DNA of 64,000 nt from Stratiolaelaps scimitus (GCA_019614645.1 JABWDB010000004.1:9734001-9798000), one strand, 5' to 3'; counted from the first letter of the stretch, positions 12,401 to 24,734 are shown. Notes: generated from the sequence alone by a model not told the origin. Made by a program: numbers and translations.

Positions 12401-15400
12401 GAAGTACCTGTGTCCGACCCGATCTTTCCAAGTTGGACACTTCGCGATTCGATAATGCCGGTGCTGCTGGTGGAAATGCCGAGCAGGCGTCTCCTCAAGG
12501 CGCTGAGGCCTCGACCTCGGCCCACCTTAGCGTTGGGCCGCGAAGAAGAGGTCATATTGCCCTCGAGCCGGACACGGAAGACGAAGAACTGCAGTCGCCT
12601 TCGAAAGAGGTAGTGTTTCAAGACGGTGCCGCAGCAGGGTCATCGGCAGGATATTCATAGGTCTTTTGCTTTACCAGGACCAGCAGTAGGGCTGTCCTAC
12701 TCCGCTAGGCCAGACTTTATAAGCAGGATATCGTGTATTTTTGATGTTTCTAATAGAGTTGCTAGGCTGAGATCATGTTCTTGATTTATTGATAGATCTA
12801 TTGTTCACGTCATTTTTGGGCTTGATTGACAAGGCGAGGTACCTAAATCGTCGATTTGTCATAGAGCCTTTGTTGGAGCGGTTAATTATGCTTTCACCGT
12901 TACAAATTTCTATTACCCCGCAGAGCGTCGACGTTATTAGATACTACTTTGGTGATAATTGAGTAATTTTTACCGACTTGATGGATATGACCTAAGCAGT
13001 GATTCGTATATAATCTTTCCTTCCGCAGATAGTTCTCGTTGCATTCAAGGATTTGATTTATCAATCGAATCAACTAACCATTTCGAAGTCCAGGCCCAGC
13101 GTCCCCCCTAACAATATTGTAGTGGTCCACATTTCTTCTCTATATAAAAATGTCAATTTCGTCATTCGTGTTCTCCGTTTGTGTCTATGTGAATTTGTGT
13201 GCGGATGTACACATGCTAATGTCTGTCTGCAGATGATTGAAAAGGAGAACATGCAGGTGGCCCCAACCCAGCCACTGGTGACACTGGAAAAGCCAGTTGG
13301 CAGAGACTTTCGTCTGAATGACATTTTCCCGTTGATTAAGAAGGGCGTCGAAGCGATTGTCGACGATGACTTCACGAAGCGCTTTGCCGCCGAGGAGCTC
13401 GCCTCCTGGAACCTCTTAACCCGCACCAATAAGAACTACCAGTTCATCAGGTCAGTGGAATTGCTGTTATTGTCACAACTTCTATAGACTCATACTGTGA
13501 CGTTGTATAAATAATATCCTTTTGTCAACACACTGATAATAGGTACTGGCACATATAGTTGCTATGCATGTATTGTCTATTATTGACGGTATTATTGTTC
13601 CCATTAGAATTGGCTTCAATTTGTGGCGTGCTAATGTCCATTGAGCAAAGAGACGTGTAATCAATTTCCTGCGATTCCAAAGCGACACATTGTTTAGTAA
13701 AAACAATGTTCGGCCGTTGCTTCGACATTGCGCGGCAAAGCATCTTGCTTAACTCTTCTTGCACCTCATGAGTGTGGCGTGAGTCAAGCGGCTAAGGCCT
13801 AGAGACCATGAGGCAAGGATACCCCTGGTGAACCTACGATTAGGATGGCATTGAACCATTGTTCGAAGTTCTTAAGTTAGCAGCAGATTTTATTAAAACC
13901 TAATACGCACGAATGCATACAATGGAGACAACACTGGACGCAAATGCTAAGAGGTGACATTTTATTGACGAAAAAAATTCAGACTTCGAAAAAATTCAGA
14001 TTTATGCGGTCGAGACTTTCGATGCGCTTGTGTATATTACGTTGGCCGTCTGTGTTGGCCAACCGCAGCACGTGCCTCGAGCTAAGCCCTTCCGAAATCC
14101 ACTTACTCATTACGATATGTGTTAAAAATTCGTTGCGAGTTTGTCGATTCGATCAAAGGGTTCCTCGTCTCAATCGACAAGTTTCCTATGGAGGTTCATG
14201 AGATCCTTAAAATACTTGACGGTTTTAACGCGGAGCTCCATGGTTGCATCTTCGTCGCAAACAAATATGGCTTGTGGATGTAGCTGGAAGGCGGACACCG
14301 TGCACATATGATTGACACCCTCTTCGACAGCTTGCCGAAGCGCCAACGCCTTGTGAGCACCGCAGACGAGAATGAGGACTTCCTTGGCGTCCATGACGGT
14401 TTGCACACCGACGGTCAGAGCCTGTAATAGAACGATTTGAGGCAACTGAAGTGGGTACTGCTGTTCCCGGGGAGTAGTAGTCGTATCTTTGGGACTTCGA
14501 AAACTAGCTTTAACTACGAAATGCTTAAGCAACAGACCTGTGTTGGCACCTTTGAGATGTCGTTGCTGAAGAATCTCGCGTTAGCCCGTAGTGTTTCCTT
14601 GTTGAGAGTCTTCACACGCGTGCGGGAGGCAAGACTGGATCCTGGCTCATTGAAGGCCACATGCCCGTCAGGGCCAATGCCTCCGACGAACAGGTTGACA
14701 CCTCCATATGACTGAAACGATTACAATTACAGATGGTGAATGCCTAAAACCAATTTGGAAATGTCCTTCTTGCATAAGACGTCACATCTGAGAGAACCAC
14801 TCTATCACAAATGATAGAAATTCATTGAAGGCATCATTTCGTCATGGTCACATGTTGTCACGTAAACTCGAGATCAGAATAACTCGATAGTGTACATGTC
14901 GATGTGATAGTTGTTGTTGTGGTCTCATTCCACTCATTTGACGCAGTATCGGCCTACCAGAGTATTTTCAAGCAGATGAGACCTGCTCGCGTTGAGGTGA
15001 CTAGGCGAGAGCATATACAGACTATTGTAACAAGTATTTAGGTTTGGCCGATTTACCGTTGACCGTATCAGAGTTGAGGCTGTGTTCTCCGCTTCAAACA
15101 AACAGCGTTAACAGGATTTGCCTTATAGCGATTGGCTGCGAGGCAATATACGACAAATAGGCATGATTTAAATCATCGATTATCGCACTTCTACACGACA
15201 CCGAAGCTCTTATCGTCTAGTCAGCGATCTGTTATTGGAAGTTTGTGAATAAATACGCCACTCGTACGGTAGCGGGCGAGTAACAATAGAATCGGATCAA
15301 CCACTAGCTGAGTAGTGCTAGCGGTTAGTGCTGTGTATAGATCTAACGAGATTCGAGTAGATCTATCTACTCGTCACAGCGTCCGTCGTCATTGATTCGA

Positions 15401-18400
15401 TGGGCGCGCACGGCAGGAATATTGCAAAATGGTGAATTACCACAGGAGGGTCGTTCAAAGTGGCCGCTCCAACCCCTAGGTCTTCTCAGCAGCTAAAGAC
15501 CAACGTGTCCAACCGTTGAGTGGCTGCCGTTTAGGAATATATCTCGGTGGATGTCTATGCCACGGAAACTGTCGACAGTTAACTTACCTTGATTTTATCT
15601 TCGTATCGTTTACACTCGGCCGCTAGATCAGCGGCGTTACCATCGAGAATGTTGACGTTTTCCGGTTCGATGTCGATCTCCTTAAACAGATTCTGCCACA
15701 TGTACGAATGGTAACTTTCGGGATGTTCGATAGGAAGGCCAACATATTCGTCCATGTTGAACGTCACCACATGGCGAAATGATACCGTCCCCTGACGGTG
15801 GAATTCCGCCAGCAATTTGTACATTTTCGTCGGAGTACCGCCGGTCGGCAGGCCCAACACGAATGGCCTGTTGATTTGAGTGCAAGCACCCAGTGACCAA
15901 AATAAGAATCACGTAATTAGGCCCACTCTAAATGTGCCTAGGATCAGCTTAGCTTAATCAGATTCAATCAAACTTTATAAACCTATAAAGGGTTGAAATG
16001 AAATCAATCTGAGTAAATGAGTCACATTTTAGCAAAGATTAATAGGTTTTCGTGTGCATGTATGGGTTCCGCCTGCCGATAACTACAGATCCGCTGCTAT
16101 TAGCAGATCAAACAGTTCGGTTTGCTGCACGATCCTGAAACATAATTGTGTTGTTGCCAACACCGCTGACCTGTCTTTCGTTGGCTTGTAATCATTAATT
16201 CGCTTCCGTACGAGTTTCGCTGCGTAATCGCAAACGTCTACTTCGTTGTCCATGAGAATGAGACGCATTTTTCCTTTGGTTCGGCCGGATAGTCCAACGG
16301 TGTTGCACGGCCACGTTGACGGAACTCGATGGGCGACGTTCGTGTTTCACGAGGTGGCTGACACAATGCTGCCACTAAACCATCAACTTCTATCAGTCTT
16401 GCAGTAGAGGTTATTCGTAGCTTCTGGTCATTGCTTCGCACACTAGAACGATTGCAAGCTCTGATCGTCGCGGGGCGATATCGATGCCGACTGGTAGGAT
16501 GGCAACTTTGACTGCCTCCCGCTCGCTTCCGCTCAACTCCGTGGGTACCGTCAGCGTACCGTTTCGAGGCAATCGAGACGATGTGCTAACGGATCGTAAG
16601 GACGGAACCTTTGGTCATTGACGACCGACATCCAGAGGGAATGAAGAGGTTACACGCTCACCCCGGAATACCCTGTAGCCGAGTGTTTCCCAAGTGGACC
16701 GAGTGTTTATAGAGAACAACGCTATACAGCGTTTGGCGCCCGGGAGGATGCCCAAGATGACGACTCGTCTCGCTATCTCCGTGTGCCGATCTCTATAACA
16801 CTCTCGCTGTGTCAGTTCGTGTTTGTTCGAGCGCCGTGGAGGCAAAATATCATCGGGCATTTGTCAATCGGCTACCCGGCTATCACGGTGTGATTGGTCG
16901 ATGTCAGGGACTGCGGTCGGTATTGCGGAAAGGCAGCTGGCGGTCCCGTCGCAGATGCTGCATGTTGGGTGTGAACAGATTGAGGATCGAATCGTGTAGT
17001 AGATAATCGTTAGACGGAGCGGATCTGAAGAAGAGCCAAAAAATTGATAGCGCGTGATCCGGCGAATTTCCGAGTGCTGTTCTATGAAGCTGTGGAACCA
17101 AGATCGAGGACGGCGAATGCGGCTACTCGGAGCCCATAGTTAGCGTTACGATTTGCATATCCCGGGTTTGAAATCCCCGTAGACGATGCCGGTAATGCAT
17201 CCAATAAATTATCTTTCATTTCCAATGGTATTATCCGAAGGAGTCAATTCCATGCTAGAGCACATATACACACACAGACAGGCATACATACAGGATCACA
17301 CCGGTCGATGTACAAGCGATTCGGGATAGGTTTTTAATGCAGTGGACACTTCACTGAGTAGGCTGACTACGTATTCTGAAGTTCGTTTCCCTAGGTTTCG
17401 TATTTCTAATATCCCTGTCTTTATGTTCACATGCACAATAACGTTGATATGGCCGTCGGTCTATCATAGGTAGGAGGTCCGAAAATGGAACGAGGCGACG
17501 CGGTGGTCTGGTGTGGAGAGACATTTGTCGTTGAGTTTGCCCTCTCTTCGATGTGGTGGGAGAGGGTCGACCGCTCCCGAACCACTGCTCCGTAACTCTG
17601 AGTCATCCTGTATAGCCTGCCCAGTTCAGGGGTACTCCACTGACGTTGTAACAGTCTCATAGTTGTATCGAAAGCCTATGTATATATATATATATATATT
17701 CCCGCGACAATCAACCTGTTCTTGTATTTCAACAGGAACCATATCGTAACTACACGTCATAAATGTATCGCAACGAAAATCACGATATTGAATTGATATT
17801 ATATACTCGAAAATGATGATCTCTTTCACAGGGTTCACATATATATATATACATTCTAGGCACAATATGAAGACATTCATATGTGTCATACCTTCAACTT
17901 CCATTTGTCCCCTTTGACTTTCTAAACTGTCCTATCTACGAGGCACAGTGAATTATTTTCCCAAATATTATATATTATTAACCATTTTATTGCACTATTT
18001 TCTTGTTGGCGCTTATTTACTTCTGGTGTATTCTTTATATATAGCCACACACTCCCAGGTCGGCGACATTAACATCGGCGTAAATAACGTGTGTTGTCTA
18101 TGACTGTTTGTATTGTGCTTGTCTCTGACTCGTAGCTGGCGCCTGACGGTGGTATGGGCTCTGGGCTGCTTGATCCGGTATCTGCTTCTGTTCCCTGTTC
18201 GTGTGATTCTCACTTTCCAGGCTGTACTCATCCTCGTAATTTTTGGCTCATTCATCGGTTCACTAAAGAACTCCAGGTAGGAGGTGATGGCAGATTACAG
18301 ATTCCACCATCTATCCCTGTCCATATGAGCAGTTATTAGCTTACTGGTGAAAAAATTTATACTATGTGATACTTCAAGAGATCATATTGTATTTTATGAG

Positions 18401-21400
18401 CAAATAATTTTTACCCGAAACCATGTGATAGTCTTTCGCCCATAACTAGCAAGGACCATATATATACTATTAGGTCGGTTCATAAGTTCCCGCGCTTTTT
18501 TCTTGAGGAAAAACTCAGCCTTTTCGAGCACACTATACAAACCAATTAATTTCTGATGTACTCTCCGCCAGTATTTACAAGCTCCTCTCAGCCAATTTTA
18601 TTGTGGCGGTTCGCCAAAATGTTTCACTTTTGTTCGTGAAGAAGTTCTGGAGCCACATTTTGAGACCCTCTTCAGTGTCAAGTGTATGACCACTAAGATT
18701 GTTTGCCAGCGAACAGAAAAGGTAGTAGTCTGTCGGGGCGAGGTCCGGCGAATACGGTGGGTGCAAGTCACGCACTAGAAGAGCCTCCTTGACGATTTTA
18801 GCGGTGTGAGGCCTGGGATTGTCGTGCGTAAACCTACCTGTTGACCGTTTTTTAATTTTCAAGCATTTCCCAGTGTATCAGTTTTTCGCTCAATTCATAC
18901 GGAAGCAAACACCCAAGTTGTTGTACAAATCCCATCGAATTAAGGTGGCTGACGATATTCAGGTGGCTCCAGCCCATCTTAACGGCCAACTCTCAACTTG
19001 TTTGACGGCCGTCTTCCGAAACCATTCTTGAGCCCTCCTTACACTAGTAAAATCCGCACCGTACACAGAACATATGTCCCGAGTTGCCTCGGCAAAAGGC
19101 GAAGACGAGCCGGTGTCGAAATGTACCTGGAACATCCATGTTTGGAGCCGCAAATATAATTGTATTTTTGCCCCACCGTAGAACTTAAGCAGTGTAAAAA
19201 CCGCGGTTCTACGAATAAATCTCAATATGAATGAACGAGCACTGATGTAGCAGTGAAAGCGTTTTCGAACGGCATATAGAAGTAAACAAACGAAAAGGCG
19301 AAAGTGAAAAGGGCAACGGCCAAAAAAAGCGCGGGAACTTATGGATCAACCTAATAAATATTATATTTTCCTGTATTTTAAATGTTGTTGTTGTTCAATG
19401 TCAATTTCATTGTTCAAATGTGGCACCTCGAAATGCTCGAGCTTTTCAGTAACGCTAGGGCAAAATAGGGACGATAGTCCAAGTTAACCTAGAATTCTGC
19501 TTAAAAAGAGAATTGTTTTACGAAAATCATGGACACATCGTATCAGTACGGCTTAAAGTAGTTAGAGAGACTCTCGCAAGAGGTAATAAAGCACGTTACA
19601 TTGTTTGGGCGGGAGCTGACCTATCTTGGTGTCGGATCGCTTATTGCATTTTTTTCCCACCGCATATATATATGTCGGCAAAGATACAGATCCCCGCCAA
19701 AACAAACCTCCTCGTTTCGGGTTCGACATGCGGCTATTCGTACAGGGACATGTAACGTTTGGTTTCTAGTAATTTGACACGTGGTTGCCATCTAGCCGCT
19801 ATGATAAGATTCGTAAAACAAACATTATTGCTCATCGTGAAATGTACGTGATTATAAAATGGGACGTTATTGTATTTTCACTTTGTAAATGACCACCTAA
19901 TCATGCTAAAAGAAATGGACCGCCTACTTTTAATAAACCTGCTTGTGGTGTCCGGGTTCCTCTATCACATTCCGCTCTTGGACTGAACAGCTTTCCGAGC
20001 AACGCAGAATATTTGCGCCATAATATATAGTGGTAGCTTGGTTTCGATCTGATCGGGGTGTAGAGTCCCGATTCAATAGAAACGCTTTGGGGTCGCCAAT
20101 GCTTTGGAATCGCGCAAGATCGTGACTGATTGCTAACGCTATTGTTTAGTGGCGTTCAATCGAACGACAGGGAAGAATAATCTATAGAAATTATAGTAAC
20201 TGGTACTTCATTTCTATCCTCTTTCATGCTATTCCCAGGTTTACTGCTCGGTAAGAATTTTAACTGGTACTTTCCATAATTTCTGTGCACGCTTCACACA
20301 ATAATGAGCAAGCAGATGAACTGAACACGGCAGACAAATGAGTGTTGGATTTTGTTGTAGAGTGAGTGATTGCTATTTGTCGGTTGAAAATTGTGAAAGC
20401 ACGTTTTGGAGCTGGAGCTGTCCGTTGTATGTATCTGCGTGTGGGTATTTGCTAACTTGTATAGCACAATCGTGTGTTCTGCACACATTGATAGTTGTGG
20501 GATTGCAGTGAGCACTAATTACTGTCACTGGAAATCATTGATGATTGCATTGAATTAGATGCCCCCTGAGAAAAAGAAATGTCATGCCTTCTCGGGTACA
20601 CCATCTTTTAGATACAATCTTCAGTGTCTAGGTAATGCTAGCTTTCATTTCAGCCGAGACAACCATCTCGCACTTCTTTGTAGGCCCACTAATTTTCAAT
20701 CTTCGAGGTTGAACGCGTTTGGTGAAGTCACCACCTGCGCACGGATTGTGCAGATACCTGATTACGATGAATGCTAATTTGCACTCGCATTTGCTTGGCT
20801 TGCCAAACGATTAGTTAGCTTCGAAATGGCAAATTTCGCCAAGTTCGAATTCACTCATATACCGGCGTTTCTATCACTCACTTACGATTAGTATGCCGTA
20901 GTGCTTGATTGGATCGATTGCATATTATGATAGCGATCAATAGATGTAAAGGTGCACTTGGTATTGAATCGCAGCATGTTGATTTCAACGGGTGCCATAC
21001 ACTGTATTGAGAATCAAAAATGGTTCTCACGTGACGAAAAGCGAAGTGACAAAGAGACAACTAACACATGTACATTTTACCTCCCCCTCATCCCAATCAC
21101 CCCCGCCAAATGTGGTGGGAAACAGATTCAAACGGTGGTTGTATTCAACGGTATCGCTTGTCGTGTTTCGGATGATGGGCCGTGCCATCTCGGCGACGAT
21201 CACCTATCACAACCTCGAGAATCAGGCGCAACAGGGTGGCATCTGTGTCGCCAATCATACCTCACCTCTCGATGTCTGCATCCTGTGTCAGAACAACGTC
21301 TACGCAATGGTTTGTATGGGACAGCCACTATTGCCGGTGGGCCCAGAATCACCGTCCACCGAGCAAAGTTGTGCAGATGATGCAAGCTATGAGTAGGTAT

Positions 21401-23095
21401 AACATCGTTTTGCGTAAACGCAATATTAGGCAGTCGCAATGTTAAGAACATGAATATGAGACGATGAAGAACCACTGATACAGACGCTATCGTATGTAAC
21501 ATAACGATGTTCCATGTATTTCGGGTTGCTGTCCTCATGGTACTGCCATTGTGATGGTACATAGGTTGGCCAAAATCAGGGCGGGTTCCTGGGTCTCCTG
21601 CAGAACTACCTCGGCCGAATGTGTAATCATATTTGGTTCGAGCGAGGAGAGGACAAGGATCGACTGGAGACGGCCGCGCGGATGAAGAAACACGTTGACA
21701 ACCCCCACAATTTACCCATTCTGATCTTCCCTGAAGGCACCTGTGTCAATAACACCTCCGTCATGATGTTCAAGAAGGGATCGTTTGAGGTTGATGGTAA
21801 GAGCTTTCACTTTTCGTTTCCTCAATGAAGAGGTATTTTATAACAAGACCATCCTGTTAGATTGATTGAGCTAGTGAACTTATAGGAAGTCATCCTAATT
21901 AGTGTCCTACATTTTGTTCTTTGAAGCTTGTGCAAGCCCACGTTCCCTCATGTGCGCAAATAATCAAAATCTAAATTTATGTGCCTTATAAGAATCTTAA
22001 TTTAAGAGAAAATAACTAGTTTCGTAATAATACCGTTATCCATTCTCACAGAACCTCCCTTCATGGTTTTCAAATGCTTTTGCATCTCTTTTGCAACAGA
22101 ATACATTGGTCATCTTCTAGATTTGAACTGGATTATATTCTCAAGAGTAAGCCTCACTTTAAAAATACAAAGAAACTGCCAATAAAAGACAATACCCAGC
22201 CCGCTCGAGAGGTAGCATGTACATTGGGTTGCATTTATTTTTGATCGGTACAAATCCCCCGTAGAAATTCGATGTATTTGGGTTCAAAAACCCAATAAGA
22301 TTGCGACTGTTTTAAATGCGTTAAAAAAGCGCGTTTAATTACGACTACGTGTCGTGCACCGTGTTTCTCCGGCGGGTTGCTTAGCCTTTCTAAAGGCCAC
22401 AAGTTTTGTAACACTTTCCGTATATATGATACAACAAAACCAACCCATTGCTCGATATGCAGTTGAAACAATTAATCATTTATTCTCGATTTGCTTACTC
22501 TGCTGAAACACCATATTCCAATGATGTGTTACATTGAACCCCTATAATGTGTGAGTGTGTGTTTTGCTTCTGTTTTTTTTTGTTTCTGTTCTGTCCAGCA
22601 CCCATATATCCGTGCGCGATTCGGTATAACCCAGCGTTCGGCGACGCTTTCTGGGACTCGTCGAAGCATGGTTACGTGATGTATCTATTACGCATGATGA
22701 CGTCGTGGGCTATCGTTGCCGACGTCTGGTTCATGGAGCCGATGCGCAAGAAGCCGGAAGAGACGAGTATGGAGTACGCTAACAGGGTTCGATCGATAAT
22801 CGCTAATCGCGGCGGCATGGTCGAACTTCAGTGGGATGGCATGCTTAAGCGTGGCAGTCCGAAGGATGAGTGGAAATTCTATCAGCGACTGCATCTCGGC
22901 AAGCAGATCGGCCAGGTCGAGGATGAGAAGAAGCCAGTCGAGCTAATTCAAAAGGAGCAGGAGAAACGGACCGAAAAGAAGGACCACTCGGCACTATGGA
23001 CTTATACGCCAAAAGATGAGGACGTGCCAGCTTGGCTAAACGTCACCAAACCGCCGAATCCCGAAGAGCTGCTCAAGAACGGCAAGGTCCAGTAA
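3100..23095 (+). CDS. Gpat4: Glycerol-3-phosphate acyltransferase, GPAT3/4 family (ER membrane)
   Basis: Joins 3100-3330, 12349-12609, 13233-13450, 18136-18276, 21126-21309, 21565-21796 and 22599-23095; all junctions are GT-AG and keep frame, giving 587 residues. The family acylates glycerol-3-phosphate at sn-1 in the endoplasmic reticulum, the first step of glycerolipid synthesis. Visible marks are an N-terminal membrane segment (about residues 8-60), the block [16 protein letters not shown] in exon 3, a membrane exon (about 238-283), motif I NHTSPLD (327-333), WFER (369-372), motif [14 protein letters not shown] (400-410), and the block [12 protein letters not shown] in exon 7. It is longer than the roughly 450-residue vertebrate enzymes because of an acidic Ser/Pro-rich exon 2 (residues 78-164) and a Lys/Glu-rich C-terminus. 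Exon 2 is less certain than the others: its donor GAG|GTAGTG is weak, but its first residues match the family and its phases fit. Vertebrate GPAT3 and GPAT4 are co-orthologs, so the number is nominal. Confidence 0.92.
3413..3439. repeat. (TA)n microsatellite
   Basis: Pure TA dinucleotide run just inside the first coding intron of the GPAT gene, about 80 bases past the exon 1 donor. Confidence 0.95.
8428..8606 (+). repeat. tRNA-derived SINE, family 1
   Basis: The 5' part reads like a tRNA: a box-A-like GGCGTGGTGGTGCAGT near 8440 and a box B GGGTTCGATCCCC at 8484-8496. This is followed by a non-tRNA body ending in GCAGTACCGTGGACGTTA and GTCAGCCCG, then a T run. It is bracketed by (TA)n tracts. 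The body recurs at 51164-51216, which shows that it is dispersed. The tRNA-like part does not fold into a full cloverleaf, so it is not a functional tRNA gene. Confidence 0.7.
8988..9087 (+). repeat. tRNA-derived SINE, family 2 (copy 1)
   Basis: The tRNA-like head shares CTTTGGACGGCTAAG and a box B GGTTCGAGCCCCGC near 9040 with the copy at 58126-58270, and both continue into TTTAATAAACCAAT. The head resembles tRNA-Ser(CGA), but the anticodon loop would be 8 nt, the D arm is short and there is no Ser-type variable arm. A retroposed element explains it better than a tRNA gene. Confidence 0.65.
10294..10334. repeat. Inverted repeat (hairpin), 15-bp perfect arms
   Basis: Arm CAGGTTATACACCTA at 10294-10308 is perfectly complementary to 10320-10334, with an 11-base loop. 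A second hairpin follows 26 bases later. Confidence 0.9.
10361..10420. repeat. Inverted repeat (hairpin), 20-bp perfect arms
   Basis: Arms 10361-10380 and 10401-10420 (GTTCAATTCATGAATATTGA and its complement) pair perfectly. The stem continues inward by about six more pairs after a 2-base bulge, leaving a loop of about 7 bases. Confidence 0.9.
10943..11053. repeat. 30-bp minisatellite
   Basis: The core GATTAGTGCAAAGATAATT begins at 10951, 10981 and 11011, an exact 30-base period, and a partial fourth copy (GCAAAGATAATTTT) follows at about 11039. It abuts a truncated family 2 SINE. Confidence 0.92.
11078..11136 (-). repeat. tRNA-derived SINE, family 2 (3' fragment)
   Basis: On the + strand this reads TTTATTGGTTTATT, then CTGCAATTTTT and CAATGCTTA. 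It matches the 3' part of the family 2 copy at 58126-58270 in the same orientation. The tRNA-like head is missing. A triplicated GGTAAAT motif at 11061-11081 looks like the simple tail. Confidence 0.65.
13451..18135. other. Third coding intron of the GPAT gene
   Basis: Contains the whole antisense glucosamine-6-phosphate isomerase gene (14170-16268). The 1.9 kb between that gene's start codon and the next GPAT exon should hold its promoter and 5' UTR. I see no named element there except short (TA)n tracts near 17680 and 17838. An AATAAA on the - strand near 13886 could serve as its poly(A) signal. Confidence 0.5.
14170..16268 (-). CDS. GNPDA: Glucosamine-6-phosphate isomerase/deaminase
   Basis: Joins 16268-16171, 15867-15588, 14711-14538 and 14421-14170 (transcription order); GT-AG junctions keep frame, giving 267 residues. 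The enzyme converts glucosamine-6-phosphate to fructose-6-phosphate plus ammonia in the cytosol, linking amino-sugar (hexosamine/chitin) metabolism to glycolysis. The sequence shows the sugar-phosphate loop LPTGGTP (39-45), FNMDEYVG with Asp72, and [16 protein letters not shown] carrying Asp141, His143 and Glu148, at the same numbers as bacterial NagB. Other conserved blocks are [20 protein letters not shown] and CDEDAT. The protein stops right after the HRKLVD block, so it lacks the roughly 10-20 residue C-terminal tail of vertebrate GNPDA1/2 and resembles bacterial length. It lies wholly inside a GPAT intron on the opposite strand. Confidence 0.95.
18471..19353 (-). mobile_element. Mariner (IS630/Tc1 superfamily) transposon remnant
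   Basis: Terminal inverted repeats of about 31 bases lie at 18471-18501 and 19322-19353, sharing the core CATAAGTTCCCGCGCTTTTT with about three mismatches at the outer end; the ends sit at TA, as expected. Transposase remnants lie on the - strand. One at about 19225-19016 resembles the helix-turn-helix region ([10 protein letters not shown] and EWFRK). One at 18862-18575 carries the HDNPRPHTA block and [15 protein letters not shown], the last two acidic catalytic positions of a D,D34D enzyme. At about 0.88 kb it is shorter than the usual 1.3 kb; the first catalytic Asp region is missing and the frame is broken, so it is non-autonomous. Confidence 0.9.
18575..18862 (-). pseudogene. Mariner transposase C-terminal fragment
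   Basis: Open frame of 95 codons with [11 protein letters not shown] near its start and [15 protein letters not shown] in the middle, both diagnostic of mariner transposases. It lacks the N-terminal DNA-binding domain and the first catalytic Asp. It lies inside the terminal inverted repeats listed above and is presumed non-functional. Confidence 0.88.
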
Positions 23096-24734
23096 TATTG
23101 TTACAGTAACAACTACACTACCACTTCGGCAACAACAACAACAACCACAACAACTGCTAGGCCTCGAGGGATCTTATGGATCAACGGCGACAAGTCCCTG
23201 AACGGGTGTATCCGCCCCTCTTCGTTCCGAAGGGCAAAGCCAGATGGGGAAACGATTACTTTTGGCATTTAAGTGACAGATAGCACCTTGGTCGTTGGTG
23301 CGCGTCGATCAGCGTGATGTACGTACGCATAGCATATGAATGAGTGAGCAAGCAAGCAAGCGTGTGGTTTGGTGACACGGGGTGAATGCGTCTGCTCGTA
23401 TGACCTGAAACGAAGACCCGAGAGGTGGTCTGCGTGGACATTGAGTGATGTTAAAGTTGAACTCGAGTCGGGAGGGGCCGGGGGGGGAAGGGTAGAGCAA
23501 CGACTGTTTTCCGCACTTTGTCAGATGAGGAACGCATACGAGGTGAGGTGGTCATGTGTGTCGACTTCAGCGAAGGTATCCTGCCATGTGGTATGGCAGC
23601 ATTGTTGCTTAAGCGCTTGCTGGACTCGCACGTGAGGTGAGCGACTGGTTGGCCATTGAAAGGCCACGCTCTCTCTTTGTTCGACAGTTCGCGGTTTTCT
23701 TGTTGCCACGTATATTCCTACCTCGTATCCGTCGGTACCAGCTGGACGGATCCGCACATACGATGGGATATCAAGTGTGCATTGATGGTTTGTATGTTAA
23801 GCTTGATGAAAGACGAGAAAGGGAGAGAGAGAGAGATACGGAGTGAGAAGTTCTGATCAGTAGAGCGATGATGGTTTTTAGTACTGTATTTTTGTTGAAC
23901 CATTTCACATTACCTTTTGACACACCGTATTACACATCGTACTAACTGTCTACACAGCTGAACGACAAAGCCAAACTTATGTTCACATGGGTGACAAGGA
24001 CGTAATGACGACAAGTGGGCATCAAGAGACGGTATACACAATTTGTTGACACACAGATAAGAACAGGCCAATCATCCACCCACACACAACACAAAGATAG
24101 ACAGTCACCTGGAAACATTGACAAATACAAGCCCCAGATCAACTTGTAACCAAGCATAGGCATCTTTGAAAGACCGAGAGAGAGAGAGAGGCAACTATAA
24201 GGGAAATGTAGAGAGATTATAGTAAGATGTGGTACGATCACAATCTCGTTTGTATTTCCTGCTCAGGCGTCTACCTGAAACAGCAGCGAGAACGGCATCA
24301 GCCTGCCTGCCTGCCTATTAGATAGTACCACGTTCGGATCTATGCTAAGGTGCTCGAGGGGGGGGGGAGATAATACCATACAGTATGGTCCATATGAAAT
24401 AAAGAAAACAGGGAGAAAGTAACGGCCATATATGCGACAGGGATTCCAGAAGAAGGCGAGGCTAGCTCTGATTGTAGGAAAAGCAAGCAAAAAAAACAAA
24501 TAGCTAGCACGACACGATACGACAGACAGACAGACAGATCGAGTGAGAGTCACGAAGATGAGGGCGTGAACACGCCGAAGAAGAACCCCCAACTGCCTCT
24601 TGCCTTTTGCCCGATGGTAACACAGAGGTTCTAGTCTAGAACAAACAAACGAGAGAAAAGAAAACTACAAATCCGTGGGGGCCGCGTGCGATCCGTGGAT
24701 TCATCAGTTACATTAAAATATACACACACACGTA

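Larger units (their letters stand above)
18277..21125. other. Fourth coding intron of the GPAT gene
   Basis: Holds the mariner remnant (18471-19353). The other roughly 2 kb has no recognisable gene or repeat. Confidence 0.5.

Noticed and set aside
13770..13870. tRNA-like stretch (GTCAAGCGGCTAAGGCCT)
   Set aside because: Resembles a D arm only; there is no box B or acceptor pairing.
17120..17190. Box-B-like GGGTTTGAAATCCCC
   Set aside because: No box A at the right distance and no acceptor stem; not matched by another copy in the window.
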